A model generated the notes under the pieces. The model was not told the origin of the DNA. It saw only the letters and a program-made list of their open reading frames with translations, and made no database searches. Below are positions 7,626-13,742 of a stretch of 13,742 bases of DNA, piece by piece. Each line of letters starts with the position of its first letter. Position 1 is the stretch's first letter. The stretch spans positions 1-13,742 of the forward strand of contig JAFZJK010000048.1 in the NCBI GenBank assembly GCA_017553965.1, written 5' to 3'. A program made the translations under genes and the position numbers. The DNA comes from Lachnospiraceae bacterium (GTDB lineage: Bacteria > Bacillota_A > Clostridia > Lachnospirales > Lachnospiraceae).

Positions 7626-8750
7626 ATGAGCTGGTGGGGGAATGAGACCTCAGTCAGGTTTCCGAACATTGGTATAGAGTTCAATGATCTTCCGAGAGGC
7701 TTTGCCATAGGAAGTTTCAAAATTGCATTTTACGGTATCCTGGTGGCGGCAGGAATGCTTCTCGGTATAGCTATATCCAGATGGAAGGCTAGAAAGACCG
7801 GTCAGGATCAGGATATATATCTTGATTTTGCACTCTGGGCTATCCCGTTTTCAGTGTTAGGTGCCAGATTATATTATGTGATCTTTGAGTGGGATCAGTT
7901 TAGCGGATTCGTAGATTTCTTCAATTTAAGAAAAGGCGGACTGGCTATATACGGCGGCGTAATAGTTGCTGTGCTTTCCGTTATTGTATATTCAAGGATC
8001 AAAAAGCTTAAGCTGGGTCTAATGGCTGATACAGGTATCATAGGTCTGATACTCGGTCAGGCTATAGGACGCTGGGGTAACTTCTTTAACAGGGAAGTGT
8101 TTGGTAAGTTCACAGATTCTGCATTCGCTATGCAGATAGATATTACCGACAAGAACTTAAGCAGTATATACAATCCTGCAGTAATGTCCGAGAGTACACT
8201 CCGTACTATGTACGAGGGTAAGGAGACCGTACTTAACAATATTATTGAAATAAGAAACAATATCATGGTGCTGTCTGACGGCAGGCAGTTCATACAGGTA
8301 CATCCTACATTCCTCTATGAGTTTGTATGGAACCTTTTGGTACTCGGCATGCTGCTTTTTGCATGGCCCAGAAAGAAGTTCAACGGTGAGATACTCTTAC
8401 TGTATTTTGCAGGATACGGTCTCGGCAGATTCTTTATTGAAGGTATCAGAACAGACCAGCTCTATATCTGGGGTACCGGACTTGCGGTTTCGCAGGTGCT
8501 TTCCGCAGTACTGTTTATTGTAGCTGTGATACTTATCATAGTATTCAGGACAAAAGCTGTCCGCTCAGGTGAGACTGTGTCACTTTTGCTCGAGAATGCA
8601 GCAAAGGTAACTGTTAAGGCCGATGAGGCTGAAGCAGCAGAAGAGAACTTTGGAGCAGCTAAGGACAGTGACGGTCCCAAGGTTAAGGATGCGGTTGTAA
8701 ATGATGCCAAATATAAGGATCTGAAAGTAAAAGATATTGATGATCTGTAA
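7626..8750 (+). CDS. lgt: Prolipoprotein diacylglyceryl transferase
   Basis: Membrane enzyme that moves diacylglycerol from phosphatidylglycerol to the lipobox cysteine of prolipoproteins, the first step of lipoprotein maturation. The signature GRWGNFFNREVFG (148-160) is present, as are GARLYYV (79-85), HPTFLYE (226-232) and the C-terminal GRFFIEGIR (267-275) carrying conserved arginines. Several hydrophobic helices span the protein (about 32-51, 66-87, 105-123, 134-147, 234-247, 256-270, 286-307). At 374 residues it is longer than the usual 260-300: a roughly 60-residue stretch lies between signature and HPTFLYE, and a charged tail runs from about 312 with Lys/Asp-rich KVKD-like steps. The motif that is GGMSFHGG in E. 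coli reads GGLAIYGG (104-111), so Tyr109 replaces His103. GGAGG at 7612-7616 sets the start. The foldback element precedes it and a strong terminator follows. Confidence 0.95.
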   Translation: MSWWGNETSVRFPNIGIEFNDLPRGFAIGSFKIAFYGILVAAGMLLGIAISRWKARKTGQDQDIYLDFALWAIPFSVLGARLYYVIFEWDQFSGFVDFFNLRKGGLAIYGGVIVAVLSVIVYSRIKKLKLGLMADTGIIGLILGQAIGRWGNFFNREVFGKFTDSAFAMQIDITDKNLSSIYNPAVMSESTLRTMYEGKETVLNNIIEIRNNIMVLSDGRQFIQVHPTFLYEFVWNLLVLGMLLFAWPRKKFNGEILLLYFAGYGLGRFFIEGIRTDQLYIWGTGLAVSQVLSAVLFIVAVILIIVFRTKAVRSGETVSLLLENAAKVTVKADEAEAAEENFGAAKDSDGPKVKDAVVNDAKYKDLKVKDIDDL

Positions 8751-8871
8751 TCTGATTCAGTGGATTTTGCTTTATTTCGGCAAACAAAAGTAGAAATTTG
8801 ATTGCCGGGACAGATAAATAAGCAGATATTTGTGACTTAGTGGGGAAAAATCCCAAATTACATAAAATGTA

Positions 8872-8907
8872 TAAAAAAACAGGTTTGGAAACAAACTTGT
8901 TTTTTTA
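8872..8907. terminator. Strong intrinsic terminator after lgt
   Basis: AAAAAACAGGTTTG (8874-8887) pairs along all 14 positions (one G-T) with CAAACTTGTTTTTT (8892-8905) around a GAAA tetraloop, and an A/T pair extends each end. The T run on the + strand and the A run before it make it capable of working in both directions. It separates lgt from the division cluster. Confidence 0.88.
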
Positions 8908-9030
8908 TGCATTTTTTTTGTGTTTTTTGAAATAATTGTGGAGAACATACATTCGCATACAACATATAGATATTGCACAAAAACGTATGTAAAAAATTTA
9001 AAAAAATATGAATTTTTACTCAAAAAAGTA
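8908..9030. other. AT-rich spacer between the lgt terminator and the mraZ promoter
   Basis: The lgt-mraZ gap (8751-9115) holds the terminator, this AT-rich stretch, then the promoter and MraZ boxes. Within the stretch there is only a weak distant inverted repeat, ACATAC near 8945 with GTATGT near 8985. No gene or second convincing promoter was found. A/T-rich upstream DNA could act as an UP element for the promoter. Confidence 0.5.
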
Positions 9031-9059
9031 TTGATTTTCTAGAAGTTATGTTATATGAT
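9031..9059 (+). promoter_or_regulatory. Sigma-A-type promoter of the division (dcw) cluster
   Basis: TTGATT (9031-9036) and TATGAT (9054-9059) are separated by exactly 17 bases, matching TTGACA/TATAAT at four and five of six positions. Start of transcription is expected near 9066, directly before the MraZ boxes, with AT-rich DNA upstream. Confidence 0.8.
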
Positions 9060-9070
9060 TATGGTGTCCG

Positions 9071-9110
9071 GTGGTGAAAAGTGGTGTAAAGTGGAACGAA
9101 GTGGAGGTGA
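9071..9110 (+). promoter_or_regulatory. MraZ operator: four GTGG direct repeats, 10-base period
   Basis: GTGGTGAAAA, GTGGTGTAAA, GTGGAACGAA and GTGGAGGTGA begin at 9071, 9081, 9091 and 9101. MraZ proteins are known to bind short G-rich direct repeats at about one helical turn upstream of mraZ. The array lies just after the predicted transcription start, and its last copy contains the mraZ ribosome site GGAGG (9103-9107), so bound MraZ would block transcription. Confidence 0.85.
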
Positions 9111-9115
9111 TGACA

Positions 9116-9547
9116 ATGTTCATGGGTGAATTTGACCACACTATAGACGTGAAGAACAGAGTCATCGTTCCTGCAAAGTTTCGTGATGAACTTGGAGAGA
9201 AGTTTGTTGTATCAGCCGGACTTGACGGATGTCTGTACCTCACCAAGAAAGAGGACTGGGAGGAGTTCGCAGGTCGTCTTGCAGGGCTTCCCATGACAAA
9301 GGAGTCAAGACAGCTCGTTAGATTCTTTATGAAGAACGCACAGGAGTGCGAGCCGGATAAACAGGGAAGAATAGTTATTCCCCAGGGCTTAAAGGAATTG
9401 GCCGGACTTGAAAAGGATATAGTCATGATCGGTTCGGTAAGCAAGGTTGAGATCTGGAGCAAGGAGAAGCTTGACAGCCAGTCCGGTGATGAGAACATGG
9501 AGGATATCGTAGAGAAACTTTCTACAGAGTACGGACTTAAGTTCTGA
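9116..9547 (+). CDS. mraZ: Transcriptional regulator MraZ
   Basis: A 143-residue AbrB-like DNA-binding protein that controls the division and cell-wall cluster, usually by repressing its own promoter. It has two tandem domains with the family DxxxR motifs: DVKNR (11-15) and DKQGR (81-85). The start at 9116 gives [15 protein letters not shown], which aligns with the B. subtilis N terminus MFMGEYQHTID; GGAGG at 9103-9107 is 8 bases away. The in-frame ATG at 9110 is too close to that site, and the in-frame GTG at 9071 lies inside the operator repeats and is rejected. The stop codon TGA shares a base with an ATG of the rsmH frame, so the two genes are probably translationally coupled. Confidence 0.96.
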   Translation: MFMGEFDHTIDVKNRVIVPAKFRDELGEKFVVSAGLDGCLYLTKKEDWEEFAGRLAGLPMTKESRQLVRFFMKNAQECEPDKQGRIVIPQGLKELAGLEKDIVMIGSVSKVEIWSKEKLDSQSGDENMEDIVEKLSTEYGLKF

Positions 9548-9558
9548 TGAGGTTGGTT

Positions 9559-10506
9559 ATGAGTGAGGAGATACAGTTTAATCACCGGTCGGTCCTTCTT
9601 GATGAAACTCTTGAGGGTCTGAACATAAGACCAAACGGAATATATGTGGACGGTACACTCGGAGGAGCCGGGCATTCATCGGAGCTCCTGAAAAGAGAAG
9701 CCACTGCAAAGCTCATAGGTATCGATCAGGATCCCGATGCCATAAAAGCCGCATCGAAAAGACTTGAGCCGTTCGGCGACAGAGTAACGATAGTAAAAAG
9801 CAACTACGAAAACATAGGACGCATATTAAAGGAAAGAAACATAGATAAGGTGGACGGCATACTCCTTGACTTGGGAGTTTCCTCCTACCAGCTGGATACT
9901 CCGGAGCGCGGGTTCTCCTATATGAGCGATGCACCGCTTGACATGAGGATGGATACCGAATCGGAGAGGACGGCATCGGACATAGTAAACGGCTACAGCG
10001 AAAATGAACTTTTCCGGATAATAAGAGATTACGGAGAAGACAGATTCGCAAAAAACATTGCAAAACACATAGTTGCCGCAAGAGCGACTAAAAAGATAGA
10101 GACAACGTTTGAGCTCAATGACATAATAAGAGCTTCGATACCCGCCAAGGTGCGGGAGACAGGAGGACACCCGTCCAAAAGAACATTCCAGGCTATAAGG
10201 ATAGAGCTTAACAGAGAGCTTGAAGTTCTCGAAGAAAGCATACAGGGCATGATAGACCTCTTAAATGACAAAGGCCGGCTCTGCATCATAACGTTCCACT
10301 CCTTAGAAGACAGGATAGTAAAAAAAGCTTTCAACACAGCTGAAAACCCGTGTATATGTCCTCCGGGATTTCCGGTATGTGTATGTGGCAGGAAGTCAAA
10401 AGGCAAGCACATAACAAAAAAGGCCATCACTCCGTCAGATGTCGAGATGAATGACAATCCGAGGAGTAAAAGCAGCAAGCTCAGGATATTCGAGCGTTGC
10501 ATATAA
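9559..10506 (+). CDS. rsmH: 16S rRNA (cytosine(1402)-N4)-methyltransferase RsmH
   Basis: S-adenosylmethionine-dependent enzyme that N4-methylates C1402 in the decoding centre of 16S rRNA; formerly MraW. The call rests on [10 protein letters not shown] (31-40), GIDQDPDAI near 54-62, [11 protein letters not shown] (99-109) followed by the [15 protein letters not shown] block, and the C-terminal [12 protein letters not shown] and SSKLRIFE. A cysteine cluster ([13 protein letters not shown]) near the C terminus is usual in Firmicute members. The start is set at 9559 (315 residues, MSEEIQF) because GAGG at 9549-9552 is correctly spaced for it; the ATG at 9547, overlapping the mraZ stop codon, adds four residues (MRLV) and lacks a good site. 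It is the normal second gene of the dcw cluster. Confidence 0.97.
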   Translation: MSEEIQFNHRSVLLDETLEGLNIRPNGIYVDGTLGGAGHSSELLKREATAKLIGIDQDPDAIKAASKRLEPFGDRVTIVKSNYENIGRILKERNIDKVDGILLDLGVSSYQLDTPERGFSYMSDAPLDMRMDTESERTASDIVNGYSENELFRIIRDYGEDRFAKNIAKHIVAARATKKIETTFELNDIIRASIPAKVRETGGHPSKRTFQAIRIELNRELEVLEESIQGMIDLLNDKGRLCIITFHSLEDRIVKKAFNTAENPCICPPGFPVCVCGRKSKGKHITKKAITPSDVEMNDNPRSKSSKLRIFERCI

Positions 10507-10553
10507 TACGCTGACAAGCGGGAAGGGAAAGCGCAAAAGGCGCAGGAGAAAGA

Positions 10554-11135
10554 ATGGCAGACGTTAAGAAAAACAAATTCACGTATGACAGAAACTACTA
10601 CGAAAACATGTCAAAGCATGTGTCGGGTACTGCTGCCAAGGCTTTGGATGCTCTTGAATATGAAGAGGATTTCTTTGAGGACGGAGAAATCTTTGACGAG
10701 GAGTACTCGGAGTATGATTTTGAGACTTCCCCCAAGAAAAAAGAACCCGTAAGACCCGCCATCCAGGTTACCCCCGGAAGGCATAAAAAAGAAAAAGTCA
10801 AAGTCAGATATAAATTCAATATCGTAACACTTATGATGATCGTTGTATCGATCGTTGCACTTGTTGCAGCAAGCTACAGATACATCGAAGTAAGAGCTGA
10901 CATCATACAGGCAAACAAGAAGATCTCGGCAGCACAGAACGAGCTTAAGGATATCCAGAACAAGAACAATGCTCTTATGGGAAAGCTCGATGTGGAAATG
11001 GACAGAAATTACATCTATGCTGTAGCGGTAGAAAAACTCGGCATGAGATATCCGAAGGAGAATGATATCGTATATTACGAAAAGTCAGATGAGGGATATG
11101 TTAGACAGTATCATGATATCCCCGAAATAAAGTAA
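10554..11135 (+). CDS. ftsL: FtsL/DivIC-like septum protein
   Basis: A 193-residue bitopic membrane protein in the position of ftsL, between rsmH and the PBP gene. The first 86 residues are charged and would be cytoplasmic: an acidic run with many Glu/Asp/Tyr (35-57) and a basic stretch next to the membrane (77-86). One membrane helix spans about 88-108, followed by a coiled-coil (about 112-145) and the conserved end of the septum-initiator family, AVEKLGMRYPKENDIVYYE (158-176). FtsL and DivIC bridge the early divisome to the FtsW-PBP synthase outside the cell. The N-terminal region is much longer than in E. coli FtsL. AGGAG at 10544-10548 precedes the ATG. FtsL and DivIC share this fold, so ftsL is chosen by gene order. 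Confidence 0.82.
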   Translation: MADVKKNKFTYDRNYYENMSKHVSGTAAKALDALEYEEDFFEDGEIFDEEYSEYDFETSPKKKEPVRPAIQVTPGRHKKEKVKVRYKFNIVTLMMIVVSIVALVAASYRYIEVRADIIQANKKISAAQNELKDIQNKNNALMGKLDVEMDRNYIYAVAVEKLGMRYPKENDIVYYEKSDEGYVRQYHDIPEIK

Positions 11136-11160
11136 ATATTGTTGCAACACTAATGACTCT

Positions 11161-11190
11161 GGGTGAGGGAATGCAATGTTTCCTTCACCC
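11161..11190 (+). terminator. Hairpin in the ftsL-PBP gap, possible attenuator
   Basis: GGGTGAGGGAA (11161-11171) pairs with TTCCTTCACCC (11180-11190), 11 pairs with one G-T, around an eight-base loop. No T run follows directly; GTTTTATTT comes about 8 bases later. It is therefore better read as an attenuator, RNA-processing or stability element than as a full terminator. Confidence 0.45.
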
Positions 11191-11230
11191 ATTATAGCGT
11201 TTTATTTGGGATAAAGACAGGAGCGTATCA

Positions 11231-13126
11231 ATGGCAAGGAGAAAGAGGACTAGAAGATTTAACGATATAATGAAGCTCAGTCTTTATTTTGTTTTTCTGG
11301 GCATAATAGCCATCTGCGTATTCCTGATCGGACGTATGGTATGGATCAACAACAATAACGGCGACGAATACGCCAGGAAGGTACTTTCACAGCAGGCATA
11401 CGCAAGCCAGACTCTGGTAGCCGAGCGAGGTATGATAACCGACAGAAACGGCATAACTCTTGCAAGAAGCGAAAAGACATACAATGTCATAATCGACCCC
11501 GATGTTATACTTAGCCATGATTATTACATGGAGCCCACACTGCTTGCTATGGAACAGTGCTTAGGATATGACCGTGATACAATGACCAAGCTCATAAACG
11601 ACAACTCCAAGAGCAGATATCTTGTATACGAAAAGAACATTGAATACACAAAGGTTTCCGATTTTAACAGTTATAAATCAAAGCATAAATTTGTTGTAGG
11701 TGTATGGTTTGAAGAGGAGTACACAAGAGTTTATCCGTATGGAAACTTTGCCTCACACGTGATCGGCTTTGCCACCAGAGACGGCGGTAACTACGGCTTA
11801 GAGCAGTATTACGACGGAATCTTAAGCGGTACGGAGGGCTTGGAGTACGGTTATTACGATCCCGAGCTTAACAGACAGAAAACAACAAAGGATGCCGAGA
11901 ACGGTTATACACTTGAGACAACACTTGACTTTAACATCCAGACAGTCATCCAGAAGAAGATAGAGAAGTTCCGTGAGGAGATCGGCTGCAACAATATCGG
12001 TGTCATCGTAATGAATCCGAATAACGGTGAGATATACGGCATGGCATCGAATTACGAGTACGACCTTAACAATCCCCGTTCATTAGAGGGCCTGTTTACA
12101 GAAGAAGAGCTTGAGAACATGACACCCGAGCAGAAGACAAACGAGCTCTATAAAATGTGGAGAAACTTCTGTATATCGGATACATACGAGCCCGGTTCCA
12201 CATTTAAGACTATAACGGTTGCATCCGCACTTGAAGAAAATGCGGTTAAGACCTCGGATCATTTCACCTGCCTCGGATATTCCGAGAAAGGCGGATGGAG
12301 GATCGGCTGTAACAAAAAGAGCGGTCACGGAAACCTGACCTTGGCAGAGTCACTTATGAAGTCATGTAACTGCGCATTGATGGAAATAGTTGAAAAGCTC
12401 GGAGCGGATGCTTTCTACAGATACCAGAGAATGTTCGGTTTCGGAGAGAGGACAGGCATAGATTTAACAGGTGAAGCAACGGGTATCCTGATACCGAGAA
12501 ATAAGCTTAATGTAACAGAGCTTGCGACCAGCAGCTTCGGTACCACATTTAACGTAACGATGATACAGATAGCAGCAGCCTATGCATCGATCCTTAACGG
12601 AGGCACATATTATACACCTCACGTAGTAAAAGAGATAAAGACAGCCGACGGCGTTACCTTAAAGAAGGATGACAACGTACCGGTAAGAAATACGGTAAGT
12701 AAGACAACATCTGAATTCATACATGAAGCATTGTACATGACCGTTGAATCTGGTACCGCTACACCTGCAAAGGTAAAGGGTTATCTGGTAGGCGGAAAGA
12801 CAGGTACCGCACAGAAGAGACCGAGAACAGAAAAGAAATACGTAGTATCGTTCGTAGGCTTTGCACCTGCGGATAATCCCCAGGTTATGACTTATGTCGT
12901 AATGGATGAGATACATGACGAGAGCATCGCAGGAAGCAGCAGTTCGGCAACCAGGATGACTTCCGAAATATTAAATGATATACTTCCTTATCTTGGGCTT
13001 TATCCCGAAGGCGAGATCAACTATGTTGTAGATCTCGACCTGCTTCAGGATCCCGATATCGATATAGGAGACGAGATCAATGACGATGTTCTTCCTGAAG
13101 GTATAGATCAGGAAGTTGAAATGTAA
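11231..13126 (+). CDS. ftsI: Class B penicillin-binding protein (FtsI/PbpB/SpoVD type), septal transpeptidase
   Basis: A 631-residue membrane-anchored DD-transpeptidase that cross-links peptidoglycan, probably at the septum with FtsW. A basic N terminus and one helix (about 14-38) are followed by the class B dimerisation signature RGMITDRNG (66-74) and the transpeptidase domain: STFK with catalytic S323 and K326, SCN (378-380) and KTGT (523-526). The rest is an acidic tail (about 595-631) rich in Asp and Glu. No PASTA domain is present, unlike B. subtilis PbpB and SpoVD. AGGAG at 11219-11223 is seven bases from the ATG. Its place in the cluster indicates a division PBP; a sporulation role (SpoVD) cannot be excluded from sequence alone. 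Confidence 0.93.
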   Translation: MARRKRTRRFNDIMKLSLYFVFLGIIAICVFLIGRMVWINNNNGDEYARKVLSQQAYASQTLVAERGMITDRNGITLARSEKTYNVIIDPDVILSHDYYMEPTLLAMEQCLGYDRDTMTKLINDNSKSRYLVYEKNIEYTKVSDFNSYKSKHKFVVGVWFEEEYTRVYPYGNFASHVIGFATRDGGNYGLEQYYDGILSGTEGLEYGYYDPELNRQKTTKDAENGYTLETTLDFNIQTVIQKKIEKFREEIGCNNIGVIVMNPNNGEIYGMASNYEYDLNNPRSLEGLFTEEELENMTPEQKTNELYKMWRNFCISDTYEPGSTFKTITVASALEENAVKTSDHFTCLGYSEKGGWRIGCNKKSGHGNLTLAESLMKSCNCALMEIVEKLGADAFYRYQRMFGFGERTGIDLTGEATGILIPRNKLNVTELATSSFGTTFNVTMIQIAAAYASILNGGTYYTPHVVKEIKTADGVTLKKDDNVPVRNTVSKTTSEFIHEALYMTVESGTATPAKVKGYLVGGKTGTAQKRPRTEKKYVVSFVGFAPADNPQVMTYVVMDEIHDESIAGSSSSATRMTSEILNDILPYLGLYPEGEINYVVDLDLLQDPDIDIGDEINDDVLPEGIDQEVEM

Positions 13127-13159
13127 TGTAACTAAAAATCTTATATAACGGAGGCAGTT

Positions 13160-13742
13160 ATGGATTTCAAAGGTAAAAAGGTATTGATCATCGGTGCGGG
13201 AAAGAGCGGTTTGGCCGCAGCAAACCTGCTTAGCACAGAACAGGCAGATATCATCCTGTATGATGACAAGAAACTTAACGAGGAAGAGGTCAGAGGAAAA
13301 CTCTCCAAGGACTTTAACGGCAGGATCATCTCGGAAAAGCTTTCCGACGAGGATTGTCCGAACCCGGATTACCTTATCTTAAGCCCCGGAGTACCGATCG
13401 ATTCTCCTATGGTACTTAAATACAAGGAAAAAGGCGCATGTATAATCGGTGAAGTAGAGCTTGCATATTATTACACAAAGGGCAAGATCGTAGCGGTTAC
13501 CGGTACAAACGGCAAGACCACCACAACGGCTCTAACCGGCGCACTGATGAAAAAGAAATACGACAATACTTTGGTAGGCGGAAATATCGGTATACCTTAC
13601 ACAGAGATATGTTTAAAGAGCTCGGATGACGGTGTGACCGTAGCCGAGATGAGCAGCTTCCAGCTTGATACGACAGTAACTTTCCATCCTTACATAAGTA
13701 TGATACTTAACATCACGCCCGATCATCTCGACAGGCATCATA
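13160..13742 (+). CDS. murD: UDP-N-acetylmuramoylalanine--D-glutamate ligase, N-terminal part (gene runs off the window)
   Basis: Cytoplasmic ATP-dependent ligase that adds D-glutamate to UDP-MurNAc-L-alanine in peptidoglycan precursor synthesis. The frame is open to the window end, giving 194 residues of a protein usually near 450. Visible motifs are an N-terminal Rossmann-like IIGAGKSG (10-17), LSPGVP (74-79), the ATP loop TGTNGKTT (114-121), GNIGIP (141-146), EMSSFQL (163-169) and NITPDHLDRH (184-193), a set typical of MurD rather than MurC, MurE or MurF. GGAGG at 13150-13154 precedes the ATG. It follows the PBP stop codon by 33 bases, so the two are likely co-transcribed; mraY is not between them. 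Confidence 0.96.
   Translation, partial: MDFKGKKVLIIGAGKSGLAAANLLSTEQADIILYDDKKLNEEEVRGKLSKDFNGRIISEKLSDEDCPNPDYLILSPGVPIDSPMVLKYKEKGACIIGEVELAYYYTKGKIVAVTGTNGKTTTTALTGALMKKKYDNTLVGGNIGIPYTEICLKSSDDGVTVAEMSSFQLDTTVTFHPYISMILNITPDHLDRHH

Noticed and set aside
8772..9023. Minus-strand frame of 83 residues in the lgt-mraZ gap
   Set aside because: It is Phe/Tyr/Lys-rich low-complexity translation of AT-rich DNA, crosses the strong terminator, and has no recognisable domain.
9071..9115. GTG at 9071 as the mraZ start
   Set aside because: The codon is part of the repeat array and has no ribosome site; homology to MFMGE-type N termini supports 9116.
9046..9675. Minus-strand frame of 209 residues over mraZ
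   Set aside because: It is antisense to mraZ, its operator and the rsmH start, all well supported; the translation is Ser/Thr/Pro-rich shadow sequence.
13194..13382. Plus-strand frame of 62 residues inside murD
   Set aside because: It is in a different frame from murD, whose motifs and ribosome site are clear.

Overview
The window looks like chromosome from an anaerobic, Gram-positive-type Firmicute, most likely a Lachnospiraceae member of the Butyrivibrio/Roseburia kind. This is inferred from gene order (PASTA kinase, rsgA, rpe; a mraZ-rsmH-ftsL-PBP-murD division cluster), strong AGGAGG-type ribosome sites, heavy use of AGA/AGG, ATA and CTT codons, and c-di-GMP genes. All genes recognised are on the + strand. 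No tRNA, rRNA, CRISPR array, transposase or phage gene is visible.

Region 1 (1-7296) reads as one long gene string: the 3' end of a PASTA-domain Ser/Thr kinase (prkC), rsgA, rpe, a PilZ c-di-GMP receptor, a large secreted-sensor/HD-GYP phosphodiesterase, and ychF. The kinase, RsgA, Rpe and YchF are growth and translation housekeeping proteins. The PilZ and HD-GYP genes form a c-di-GMP receptor/hydrolase pair inserted among them. The sensor has a signal peptide, 14 recognisable propeller strands (two seven-bladed propellers), a Y_Y_Y domain, one membrane helix and an intact HD-GYP domain.

Region 2 (7297-7625) is a 329-base non-coding gap holding the most unusual feature of the window: a 242-base foldback element (7353-7594). 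It is closed by a perfect 22-base inverted repeat, continued inward by two further paired segments, and carries three internal hairpins around a compact junction. A perfect TATAAT lies 18 bases before it, and lgt starts 31 bases after it. It could be a structured leader or non-coding RNA, or a MITE-like element; I do not recognise its family.

Region 3 (7626-8907) is lgt (prolipoprotein diacylglyceryl transferase) followed by a strong intrinsic terminator, so lgt is probably its own transcription unit.

Region 4 (8908-13742) begins the division and cell-wall cluster. A good sigma-A-type promoter (9031-9059) is followed by four GTGG direct repeats at exact 10-base spacing, which are MraZ-type operator boxes, then mraZ, rsmH, an ftsL-like gene, a class B PBP and the 5' part of murD. 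mraY, often found between the PBP and murD, is absent from that position.
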